A stretch of 64,000 nt of DNA from Gonium pectorale. Taxonomy: Eukaryota; Chlorophyta; Chlorophyceae; Chlamydomonadales; Volvocaceae. Under the pieces are notes generated by a model. It ran no database searches and was not told the DNA's origin. It worked only from the letters and a program-made list of their open reading frames with translations. The DNA lies in NCBI GenBank assembly GCA_001584585.1, contig LSYV01000097.1:97145-161144 (forward strand), in the 5' to 3' direction. A program made the translations under genes and the position numbers. Positions 10,801-26,400 of the stretch are shown here, piece after piece. Numbering within the stretch: the stretch's first letter is position 1; each line of letters opens with the position of its first letter.

Positions 10801-11114
10801 CCTCGCCGCAATGCCTGCCAGTAGCAAGACAACAATGTCACCCTTGTCCTGGCCCCGGCCCCACAGCACGCAGCGACTGCCCCCAGGACTGCCGACAGCC
10901 GGAGCTCTCCCTGGCGACATGGCCGCCCGCCGGCATCCTGGACCCCGTCGACGGCCGCTTCACGCCCGCGTCCGACCTCTGCCTCGTGGCGCACTGCCTG
11001 CTGCCCGACGTGGGGCTGGACCCCGACGGCGAGGTGCTGAGGACAGCGCTGTGCACCCGACAGCTGAGCGCCCAGGAGGCTCTGGCGCATCCGTGGCTTG
11101 CCGCGGACGCGTGA
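7870..11114 (+). CDS. protein-kinase-like gene with possible nuclease-like N-terminus; probably decayed or mis-assembled
   Basis: The C-terminal kinase-like lobe is clear. Exon 10620-10727 carries GFVHRDIRCANVV, an HRD-x4-N catalytic loop, and VLIDLEHA in place of the DFG metal-binding loop. Exon 10867-11114 carries ATWPPAG, DLCLVAHCLLPD and QEALAHPWLAADA. Upstream coherent pieces are 8535-8925 (LPVFLPFATRAALVE), 9108-9190 (SLLFWSNNVLLFKGEER), 9482-9575 (GISMPYMLAYAAAGNRLQ), 9606-9862, 9946 to about 10075, and 10190-10544. The FKGEER strand resembles the GExK strand of PD-(D/E)xK nucleases, which are fused to kinases in Crinkler-like eukaryotic proteins; this is inference. The first exon may be 7870-7980 (MDTGMQRLNDETAEMWKED). 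Oddities: an in-frame TAA at 8628-8630 unless a 39-bp intron is removed, a difficult junction from 9190 to 9482, and a +1 frame change near 10340. Confidence 0.5.
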
Positions 11115-16673
<5,559 letters not shown>

Positions 16674-17176
16674 GGCGCCGGCGTCGTCGTTGGGTGCATG
16701 GTGTGTGGCGTAACGGGTTATGGCTAGGTCAGTTGGCGTTTGAGGTCTTGTGTGCATACGGATCCGGAGTACAGTTGGCAGGTGTGTTTGCAGAGGAGCT
16801 CGGGGTGGGGGGCGAGAGGACGCCTACTGAACGGCGGCGGCGGACGGATGGGCCCGACCATTATGTCTCCTTTTTTGCTGGGGGTGCCGCCCTATGCCGG
16901 CCGAGGACGGGTTGCCTAACGGCACCAGCTAGCCGCAGCAAATGTTGTCAGCGACTGGAGGAGGACCTGACGCCTGCTGTATATTGTACGGTTTGCTCTT
17001 AATGGACTGCGGGATGGTGGCATCTGAAGCGAAGCTTCACGCCAGGGGAGAGCTCCCCTGCTTCACGCCTCGTAAACCCGTGGTTCACCAAGCACGCTGC
17101 GGGCAAGAGGTGCAAGAGGCCGTGCAGGGCAGGCATTGCGCTGGAATGGTGGGTGACAGCAATGATGGGCCACGGC

Positions 17177-17181
17177 TGTAA
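17177..17181 (+). terminator. TGTAA polyadenylation signal of RUVBL2
   Basis: TGTAA 504 bases after the RUVBL2 stop codon, a normal 3' UTR length for a volvocine alga. Confidence 0.55.
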
Positions 17182-17690
17182 GGGGAGCGGCTGCATCTCA
17201 CTACAACCCTCGTGACTGCTGCCTGGGAATGGATGTCGATTTGGCCACGGATGCTTCTGCGCATACCTTCGAAGCTGCACGTGACAATGCAGTACCGTCA
17301 GCTCCGCCTTGCTCGTTGACGAGCCATTCCAGCGGCTGAGGAACTCCGTCCAGTTTCCATGTGTGCCTCTTCATCGCTAGCATCGCTGACGCCATTTGTA
17401 TCTCATTGGGCGCAGCGCTAGCACTCGGACCTCAGTCCAGGTTCGTCCGTCCTGGGCCGTGGTGAGTTGCTGACCCACGCGGTCTGGGGCGGGCTTAAAT
17501 CCAAAGAATCCAAAAGTCGGTTGGCATCATCCACTGCTAGCCCATGGAGCCCACTGGCGTTGTTCGCCTCCACCCTTTACACTTTCATATATGAGCTTAT
17601 GCCCAGTGCCTCCAGATACCGGCTTGAAACGTCAGCTGACAGAAGCTTCCAAAGTGGAATGGAGCACGCTGCGCGCGGACTGCAAGTGCG

Positions 17691-17697
17691 TATAAAA
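17691..17697 (+). promoter_or_regulatory. TATA box of the RING-finger gene
   Basis: TATAAAA in the context TGCGTATAAAACACG, 70 bases upstream of the ATG at 17767. It is the clearest TATA box in the window. It would place transcription start near 17720 and leave a 5' UTR of about 45 nt. Confidence 0.5.
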
Positions 17698-17766
17698 CAC
17701 GTTGCAATCAAAGCGATCTAACATTGATGCCTGCTCTGATATGCTCGCTCCCTGCTCGGACCTCTA

Positions 17767-19058
17767 ATGGCAAGTACTAAGGCACAGCAACGGACCTGGG
17801 ATGCGCAGGATGACGATGTGGCGCTAGCAAAGCTCCTTCAGGAGCAGGAGCGCGCGCTTTTCGTGTTTGGGCGTTCAGGCGGGTAGGCTGGTGGGGCGGT
17901 TGAGGCACACCCATAGGGCACGGCTCGGGTGCCCGCTTCTACCGTGGAATATCCTTACCCAGGTTCTGTGCGCCGCAGAGGCCCCCAAGCCGCCGAGGAA
18001 CTAACGGACGAGGAGCTTGCACGGCGGTTGCAGGAGGAGGAGGATGAAGCCGCGTACCAACAAGCAATGGCGTTCTGTACGTGGCGTTGTGACGGGGTCA
18101 CGGGGATCCTGCAGGGGCTCTTAATACAGGGGAAGCGTCTCCGAGTGGTGTGCACCCTGGACACCTGGACACACGCTGCCGCAAATGATTAATCGACCCT
18201 GAATCCGAACGTTCCCCGCGTGGCTCGTGTTGCAGCTGGCGGGGACGCGGCTGAGGGTGGGTCAACGGACGTGGAGCAAGAGCACGCCCAGTCTTCGGAG
18301 GAGCAGGATCAGGGCGATCTCCCGCTGTCGTACGAGGACATGCTGGCGCTGGGCGACCTGGCGGGCAAAGTCAGCAAGGGCCTAAATGCGGAGGCGCTGA
18401 GTCGCCTGCCGGTACAGCCCGTTTGCAGCCTGCGGGGCACTGGCGCGGCCATGTTGCTTGACCGGTGAGCCCTGCACAAGTACATGCTTGGACAGAAAGG
18501 ATTCTGGCTGTGTTTGTACGGCACGCACATCATATGATGCTCGGCTAGGGAGGTGGGGAAGTGCTTGCTGCAACCCTAAGAGCCATCAATGGCCTCCACA
18601 CGGCTTTGCGCCCTGCCTGTCTTGCTCGCAGCTGCTGCATCTGCCAGCTGGAGTTTGAGGACGACGACGAGGCCACGCCGCTGCCCTGCCGGCACTGCTA
18701 CCACAGGTGGCTGGCATGTTTGGGTACCTGCCGCAATCGGGACACTGCTCACCTCCATGTCGTGGAGGACAGCCAGTGCTGCTGTGCGGTGCTGCCTCAA
18801 TTACCTTGCCTGGTCGTGCGAAGGTCTAATGTACCGGTACGCCTGTGGAACCTGGCTGCTTGTTAGAGTTTGTTGAAAGATGCAAGCGGCGCGCTCAAAG
18901 CGACCTGGCGCGCTTACTGCAGTTTGTACGCTAACCTTGTCCCCGCTCACCCTAACCCTGCATGAACGGACGATGGCCTCAGCGAATGTGTGCGCCGGTG
19001 GCTGCAAGAAAGCAAGGCCTGCCCCGTCTGCAGCAAGGAGCTCGTGGAGGTCGAGTAG
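17767..19058 (+). CDS. RING-type E3 ubiquitin ligase, BIG BROTHER-like
   Basis: Inferred exons: 17767-17882, 17979-18076, 18236-18464, 18632-18706, 18983-19058, 197 residues, phases consistent. The N-terminal part has two short acidic, ubiquitin-interacting-motif-like helices (DDDVALAKLLQEQE and DEELARRLQEEEDEAAYQ). The middle segment LSYEDMLALGDLAGKVSKGL resembles the conserved element preceding the RING in plant BIG BROTHER ligases. The C-terminal RING-H2 is CCICQLEF, then CRHCYH joined across the last intron to SECVRRWLQ, then CPVCSKEL. The expected Cys/His ligands are present, so it should recruit an E2 and transfer ubiquitin. The substrate is unknown. The acceptor of exon 2 is uncertain (17963 or 17979); 17979 keeps the phase with the best donor. 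Confidence 0.85.
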
Positions 19059-19809
19059 CGCCTCTCGCAGCTTTCTACTACCAGCGTCCACGAGGAAACA
19101 GGCGGGTCCTCTGGCTTCCAGCTCTCTAGCTCTCTGTTAAGGCTGCAGGAGGAGTCTAAGGGTGTGGGGCTTTCTTGCCCCAACTGGGGAGACTGCACGG
19201 GATCTGAGACCGCAGGCTCGTCTTGGTGGGTTGGCACATGACTGGTTTGGGTGCACTTAGGCCACTGCGCACTGAGGCCACTGCGCACTGAGGCCAGGTG
19301 GTCTCGAATCATCGGCGGTGCAGGGCTCGCCAAACGTCTTGTATAATACCGCAATGAGTGGCTTGGATGGAACGGCGCAGTCCTTATGGCATCGTGGGTT
19401 CCTGATTTCGTTCGGTGGGGCTTCTTCAAAGTACACTTTTTGTCTGGCACTGCCGCATGCCGGATTGCGCGTGCTGGCAGTCTGGTGCTCGGGGCCACGT
19501 GGCTCCGTTGACATCACCCCCAAGGCGCTCCACAATTTGCGCCACATCGCAAGGGCCTCGTGACCAAGCGCCATGCTGTGCGATTGCTAGCTGCGTTTGC
19601 GCGCCTTCCTGTGGTGGCTTGACACCAGGTCAGTGCCGCAGTACGTGCAGGAGAAGCCCGGAGATGAGGCCATGAGTGAGGCCAACCTACCGGTATTGCT
19701 GCAAGCTTAAGGCAGAAGGCACGAGAGAGCGGCAGAACATGGTTAGGGCACACCCGCGGATTGGGTAACAGCGGAGTGCTCTGCTGCCTTCCGCTGCCGT
19801 CTTAACCGC

Positions 19810-19814
19810 TGTAA
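19810..19814 (+). terminator. TGTAA polyadenylation signal of the RING gene
   Basis: TGTAA 752 bases after the RING-gene stop codon. Confidence 0.4.
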
Positions 19815-20228
19815 CTATGAACTCGACGCGTGTGGTGGCGTGCAAGCTAGCAATTGAATGCCACGAGTATAAGGTGCAAGCCTGGCTGTTGTTCGGTGGA
19901 CCTGTCTTCCTTACTCTCCCCGCTACCCATTAGTGCCGACCCGGCCTTCCCGCATGCTGGGGTGGCAGAATTGTGGCCCACAACGCCGCTGGCATTGCAG
20001 TGCCGACCGGAACCCCCTAGTTCATTTAGCTGCGTCGCTAAGCAGCACACAGTCACGGTGATCGTGCGCAGTACTCCTTATACCCGGGCACTGACCACAC
20101 ATAAGGTTCGCCTGAAGCTGTCGCAAGGGAACGACAGACCCATGGGTCTGCGGAGCCATACTCCGGCCAGCACAAAATCTTGCCGGAAGGTTGCACGCTT
20201 CGCCACCTCGTTGATGGTGTTCCAGGTG

Positions 20229-20233
20229 TTACA
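20229..20233 (-). terminator. TGTAA polyadenylation signal of the disordered-protein gene
   Basis: TTACA on the plus strand (TGTAA on the minus strand), 742 bases after the minus-strand stop at 20975. Confidence 0.4.
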
Positions 20234-20974
20234 GTCACAAGAAGTCCATGACAGTCAGGATGTGAAGCCGAACCCCGTGACACGGACATCAAGATATCTG
20301 CGGTCCACTCCTATTAGTGGCCAACAATTACGGCGCCGCCAGGAATCCACGGCGCAAGGAAAAACAGGAAAGCTGGGCACGGCCCCGCCAACAGCACACA
20401 CCGTGGCGCCTTGAACCCGTGCGTAGCACTCGCGCTCCACCGCACGCGAAGCGCCAGCCGCCATCGGCGAGAACTTAAATGAAACACGTCACACGGTGAA
20501 TTCGCAAATGCAAATCCACACTGCAGACCAAAAAGCACCAATACTCCTGCAAGTAGCACCATGCGTCCTCTCTAGAGCCAAAGCGCATGCAGCCCAGGCA
20601 GTCAGTGAGCTAACCCATGGCACCTACACCCTGTGCGCGGAGCGTCGATATAACGCCCACGCACCCTTACGAGGCCGCGCCGCGGGGGACCTCCCCGGTC
20701 TACATGCCTTTCCGTCATCAACTTGGCAACCCCTCCCGCAACCAGCCCCGACCCAGAGGCTGTACAAAGCTGTGATGCATCAATGACACTTTCATCCCGT
20801 CGCCAAAAAAGCGTCTTCTGGAGGCAGGCCAAGGCCCAAACCTAGTTGTGGTTTCCGGCGCAAAGTTCCTTCCGCTAAAGCGCCCACTCTTTCCTCCCCA
20901 TCGGAAAGCTGCACACCTGCGCCCACCTGGCACGCAACGCCAGATTGCTCCTGGGCAGCACGCTGCGCGCCGCC

Positions 20975-22785
20975 CTAAACCTCGTCATCTGGGGGAATGG
21001 GGATGCCCGCAACCGCCGCAGCAGGCTCGTAGTCTGGGCTGCGACGGCGGGCGCCCGACGACCCCCCGCCGCGGCTCACGGGCACCACCACCTCGGGTGA
21101 CGCCGGAGCGCCAGCGCTGCCGGTATTACCATCGGTCGCAGGGGAGCTGGGCATCCGGGGATCCGGCACTCGAGGCACGCCCGCCAAAGGGGCTGCGGCC
21201 CCATCGACCTGGGTGGCGGCACCAGGGACGGGCGGCGAAGCAGTGACAGCAGTGCCGCCGCGCGGGCCACCGGCCGCGCGGGCCGCAGCTCCGGTGGCCT
21301 TCTTGTCGCGCCGCTTCTGGCCGGCGGGCGAGCCCGCCACACGCCCCGGCTGTGCGGCAGCGCCAGGCGCCCCTGCACCAACGCCCTCCGCCTTTGCCTT
21401 GATGAATTGCTGGCGGTGCTGCTGCAGCCGGCGCTCCTGCTCTTCGTGTGCTGCCATAAGGGCACGGGCGGCGGGGTTCGGCTCCCGGAGGGCCGCAAAC
21501 AGGGGTCCAGCGGGGAAGCCCGGCGATGAGGCGGCGCCGGTCGGCGTCGTGGCAGAGGCGGGTGAGCCCGTTTGGCGGGGGGATGCCGTCGGCGAGCTGA
21601 CGCTGCCCGCGGCGCTGGCAGAGCGGCCGCGCAGGCGCAGCGGCGAGGCGTGCTTTGGGGAGGCGCCCGCCGAGGGTGCCGGGGGCGGCACGGGAGAGCC
21701 GAAGCCTTCCCGGGGTGGCAACAGGACGCCGGCGGCAGCGGCAGCAGCGGCGGAGGCGCCCGAGGCAGTGGTGAAGGCCGACCCCGCGCCCGCCGCCCTG
21801 CGGCTGGCCGCAGCCACAGCGCCGGTGGTCGAGCTTGCGGCTGTTGAACCGCTCTCGGGTTCGGAGTCCAGTACTGCTGGCTGCTGCTGTTGCACGGACA
21901 GCCGCGCAGCGGCAGCTTCCGACGGGAGGCCATCGCCCACAGGACAGGGCGTCCCAGCCGCTGCAGCTCCACTGTGCGCGGAGCCGCTGGCCGAGCGCGC
22001 GGGGCCGGGTGCGGGGCCCGGTTCGGCACCATGGACGTGCAGATCAGCAAACAAGCCGGTTCCTGCGCCCATGCTGGCTCCAGAGGCGGCCTCGGCGGGC
22101 GCACCGCTGCCCGAGCTGACGCCCCTGCCACCGCCACGGCCACCGCTAACGCCGCCGGGCCCGTTCAGCTTGGCTGCCAGCCCGGCGCCACCTTCGGCCG
22201 TGCCGCCACTGCCTCCGGCAACAGACCCGCTGGCGCCGCGGTCGTCGCCGCTGCGGCCGGCACCGGCATCGCCGGCCGCCTCGCGGCCGTTGGCCGCCTT
22301 GCTCGGGACGTCTGGCGACGCCAGACCGGGCGTGTCAACGGCGTCCTCCGCCTCACGGTCCTCGTACAGGCGCTCATCGGCTTCGTCCTCGACCACGATG
22401 CCGCGATTCCTGACGGGCGGGGTTGCGCCGCGATTGAATGCGCGGGGCGTACACGCTTAAGAGAGCATCGAGCGCGCATCACGGTCAGCACGATCCCGCA
22501 GCCGCCGCCATCCACCACACCGTTACAGCCGACTGGGGTGCACACAGACGTGGGCGCCACAGCACAGCCCTACCCCCGGTCGGGAACCCCGCAGGTCCGC
22601 GTTTCCTTACTTAACTTCGAACTCCGAACTCCAAACTCCAAACGCCAGGGCCCCTGGACTGCTTCTCTAGCGGACCACATACCTCTTGGGTGTCGGGTTT
22701 CTGCTGACGTCCACCACCTCCCCGCTCTCGCTCAGCTCGTCCGACAGGAACGCCCGCCGCATGAGCCGCGAGGGCACACGCGGCA
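20975..22785 (-). CDS. intrinsically disordered protein of unknown function
   Basis: I do not recognise this gene. Exon 22785-22683 encodes MPRVPSRLMRRAFLSDELSE and ends in TPKR at a GTATGT donor. It joins in phase at 22409 to NRGIVVEDEADERLYEDREA and runs to a stop at 20975 (IPIPPDDEV), about 510 residues. Most of the chain is Ala/Gly/Ser/Pro-rich and disordered. Its structured parts are the acidic N-terminal segment and a charged helix, AHEEQERRLQQHRQQFIKAK, followed by a lysine-rich patch GQKRRDKKAT that could be a nuclear localisation signal. The open frame continues upstream of ATG 22785 to about 23112 with GYATPLIVSQSLATGG, so a further 5' exon and an earlier start are possible. It lies tail-to-head downstream of the ABC transporter gene, on the same strand. 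Confidence 0.6.
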
Positions 22786-23179
22786 TGCCGGTGCCGCCGC
22801 CGCTCCCTCCCGCTGCGGCGCCGCCGCCAGTGCCGCCGCCGCTGCGCGGCGGCAGCTGCGGGGCAAACGCCACTCGGTGCGTGCGCGGGTGCGGGGGAAG
22901 CGAGGAACACGGCGGCGAGGTGACGAGGGCGCCCGGCGCCGTGACGGCGCTGCTGGCAGCAGCGGCGGCGGCTGTGGCGGCGGCGGCGCTTCCTCCCACG
23001 CGGTCGGCACCCCCCAGGAGCAGGGGCGAGCCGCCGCTGGGGTCGGACACGCCGCGGATTGAGGTGCTACCACCCCCCGTGGCAAGGCTCTGTGAGACGA
23101 TGAGCGGCGTGGCGTAGCCCGCTGCGGCGAGGCGACAAAACAGCAGCGCAAGGGAGCAAGCCAACGTTATGGGCTACCG

Positions 23180-23184
23180 TTACA
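23180..23184 (-). terminator. TGTAA polyadenylation signal of the ABC transporter gene
   Basis: TTACA on the plus strand, 219 bases after the ABC transporter stop at 23403-23405. Confidence 0.5.
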
Positions 23185-23402
23185 GGGGTAATGCATCACG
23201 GAGTCCTCAGCGGCTTCGGTCCTGCCCCACGCTGCCCTGGCCGCCCCTGGCTCCTTGCAAACCGGCCGCATTCGACCCACCGACCCATCCACCGCCATCA
23301 CCCGATCCGTGGCATCCAACGGCACTGCGACGATGACTGCGGTACCAGGACAGCCCTCCCCCTGCACCGCCGCCCTCCTCCGGCGCACGGTCCCGCCCCG
23401 GC

Positions 23403-26400
23403 TCAGTCCTCACCCGTGTCCTGCTGCCGCGCCCACATGGCCGCATACAGCCCGCCCTCCTCCATCAGCTCGCTGTGGCTGCCCAGCTGCGCCACCTCGC
23501 CGTGGTGAAGCACCTGGGGGCGGAGGGGAGAGGGGGCCCGCGGGGATCGACACGGCCGTCAGGACGGGCCCTGCTTTGGGGTGCGGGCGGTGCAGCCCGC
23601 GAGCACGGGCCAGTGCAAGTGCTCCTCAGAGCACCGAATACGCTCCGAACACGCCCCGCTCCGCAACGGCATGTGAGGCTCCGAGGGGGGGGGGTCTGTG
23701 AGGCCGCCCCGCCACCACGCGCAAGGAGGGCCGGGTGCCCGAGGGTCATGCACGTGCCAGGCGCTGCGCCTTCGGGAGGGGGGCTGTGCTAATGCGGGGG
23801 CGCATGCTACAGCGGGGCACCGCACATCCTCGTCGCTCGCCATGCGCGCGCGTGCGTTGGGGGTTTAAAGGAGCAAACGGTTGACGTGAAGGAGGGTTTG
23901 CTCAGTCCGTGGGCAAGCCGAGCGATGACCACGTGAGCGTGTGCACGGAGGGGGGAGAGGGCGTCAGACTCCGCCGGAACCACCTCCACTTTTTTCGCCA
24001 GCCCGTCTCGCACTCGCGCCGGCAGCGGCAGCAGCGGCAGCAGCGGCCCCCTCCCCCTGCGCGCTCGCTCGCGCACCAGAATCATGTCGGCGTCCATGAT
24101 GGTGCTCAGCCGGTGTGCCACGATGACGGTGGTGCAGCGCGTGCGCAGCGTCTGCAGGCTGCTCTGGATGGCCAGCTCCGTGAGGCTGTCCAGCGCCGAC
24201 GTGGCCTCGTCCAGCACCAGCAGGCTGGGCCGCTTGAGCACGGCGCGCGCAAAGGCGACGCGCTGCTTCTCGCCGCCCGACAGGCGCAGGCCGCGCTCGC
24301 CCACGCGCGTGGCGTAGCCCTTCTTGAAGGAGGACACGATGGAGGCGTGGATGTGCGCCACGGCGGCGGCCTCCTCGACCTGCGGGAGGGAAAAGGGTGC
24401 GAGCGGGGATTTGAAGGAATGGTTTGACAACAGCGCTCAGGCATCCAGCTGCAGTTTCTCGCCCGGGGCGGCCGAGTCGATCGGGAGGGGGCAGGCATTA
24501 GTGCCGCGGCAGGGGCGCAGTGACCGCGCTTGGCACGGGTTGGCGGTCTCGGCGGCAGCGGGCACTACCCAAAGTGGGGGGTTGAAGGGAAAGGAGAATT
24601 AACACCGACGAGTGGGGGGGGATTGCACCACCGTAAACAAGATGTATTCCTGATGCGGCTGCTCGTCCACAAAGAGCCCAAAAGTTGCATGTTGACACCC
24701 GCGAGGCGCCTCGGCGGCGGACGCCAACAGCCTATTCCGCAACTATGGGTATGCCCCTCCCAGACCCAGAGCCTCAGCCGCACCTCGGCATCCGTCGCGT
24801 CTGTCCTGCCGTACCGGATGTTGTACCGTACGGTGTCGTTGAACATGACAGTGTCCTGGGGCACTACGGCAACCGCCCGGCGGAGCGAGTGCTGCAGGCG
24901 TTGAGGCGACAGACAGGGGAATTTAAGGAAGGAGCAAACGGTTGAGAGGCGACAGGAGAGGGGGATACGTGAGGGTGATACGCAGGTCAGCTGCACCACT
25001 CTGCACACAGGGCACCGCACGTGCGTGGTGATTTGTGCTTATGAGGCATGCCCGCGTGCGGCATGCGACCCGCAGCATATGAGCAGCTCCCACTGGCCGC
25101 GCGTTGCTCCCAGTCCCAGCAGTAGCGCACGTGCCCTCCCCCCTGCTGATCGCCCGCGCCTCGGGCGCTGGCGTGCAGTGCATCTCCTTCATCGGATGAC
25201 GTGTGTAAAGTATACATCCTCAAAGTTTGACGAAGAGCCATGCCTTCCAAGTATGGGAGGGCATCCTGTAACTCCTTTAAGTTTGCGCCCCCCGCACCTG
25301 CGACACCAGCTTAATGTCCTGCCCGTCCACCAGCACCCGCCCCGACACTGGGTCGTAAAAGCGCAGCAGCAGGCGCAGGATGGTTGACTTGCCGCTGCCG
25401 GTGGCGCCCACGACGGCCAGCGTCTTGCCGCCTGCGCGGGCGGCGGCGGGTCGCGGCGGCGGGTGGCGGCGGCGGGTGGCGGGAGGGAGGGAGGAGCACT
25501 GCAACGGAGACCTCTGCACAGCCCGCCCGGGCGCCCGCCGCCTCAGGAACCAAAGCACTCCGCCGAGCTCCCAGAAGCCCCCGCGCCGCGGTCCCCACCC
25601 CCCCCCCCCCAATCGTTTCCCATCTCCGCTACTACCCACCCGGCACGGTAAAGGTGACGCCCTTGAGCACGGGCGGCGCGTTGGGCGTGTACATGAAGAC
25701 CACGTTGTCGAAGTCCACCCGCCCCGAGCGGACCACCAGCGTGCCGGCCCCGGGCGGGTCGCGCACGCTGGGGTCCGTGTCCAGCAGCTCAAACATGTTC
25801 TCCATGTCGATCAGCGCCTTCTGGACCTGCGGGCGGTGGTGGTGGTCGGGGGAGGGGGTGACAAGTTACGAAAGGCGTGGGCTTGCTTGCTGGTAGGCGC
25901 TTGCGCGCGCCGAAGTTTTGGCTCTGCGGGGGCTGCCGAGGGCAGCGGTATTGCAACGCAAAACCAGGAAGGCAATGAGAATGTCAAGATGCGCACTGCG
26001 TGCAGCGATGGACCGCACAACAACCAGCACCGTCTGGACTTGACGAGGGAGAGGGATCCGTGACGCCGCTGATGGCAGGAAGAGCGGATGTGAGGCCACA
26101 TCACCAGCGCTACGGATGACACCACGGTGCCCAGAGCGGGCGGAGTCGGGGGCGGCCGGCAGTCCAGCACCATTGCTCACCTGCCCGCCGGTCAATCGAC
26201 CTCGCTTCCTGTACGATTCTGCCGTTGCAAGCTGCTTCAGCCTCATCCACGTCGCGGTCGCCTCCGCCTTGCCGGCAAGGGGTCCTACTCCTACGCCCGC
26301 TGCGCCGTCCCTTCTGCAGATAGAGCTGCTGAATTCCCATGTTCAGAGACTTCAGACCCCCCATGCTGACCCGAACCCACCGCGGCTACCAACCCCAACT

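Larger units (their letters stand above)
16674..17766. other. RUVBL2 3' flank and RING-gene promoter region
   Basis: No supported coding exon. It contains the RUVBL2 3' UTR, with TGTAA at 17177-17181, and the upstream region of the RING gene. Short open frames here have no recognisable content. Confidence 0.5.
19059..20974. other. convergent 3' flanks, no supported gene
   Basis: About 1.9 kb between the convergent RING gene (+) and the disordered-protein gene (-). It holds TGTAA at 19810-19814 for the plus transcript and TTACA (TGTAA on the minus strand) at 20229-20233 for the minus transcript. A 16-bp unit containing CCACTGCGCACTGAGG occurs twice in tandem near 19260-19295. The 187-codon plus frame at 19854-20414 has no family resemblance and lies in the expected 3' UTR territory. 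Confidence 0.45.

Noticed and set aside
18945..18962. CCCTAACCCTG telomere-like word
   Set aside because: Single short occurrence inside an intron of the RING gene; no array.
19854..20414. 186-codon plus frame between the convergent RING and disordered-protein genes
   Set aside because: Sits in 3' UTR territory, has no domain, and has an opposite-strand polyadenylation signal inside it.
21213..22460. 415-codon plus frame
   Set aside because: Antisense shadow of the minus-strand disordered gene; the minus frame is the one that joins in phase to a second exon.
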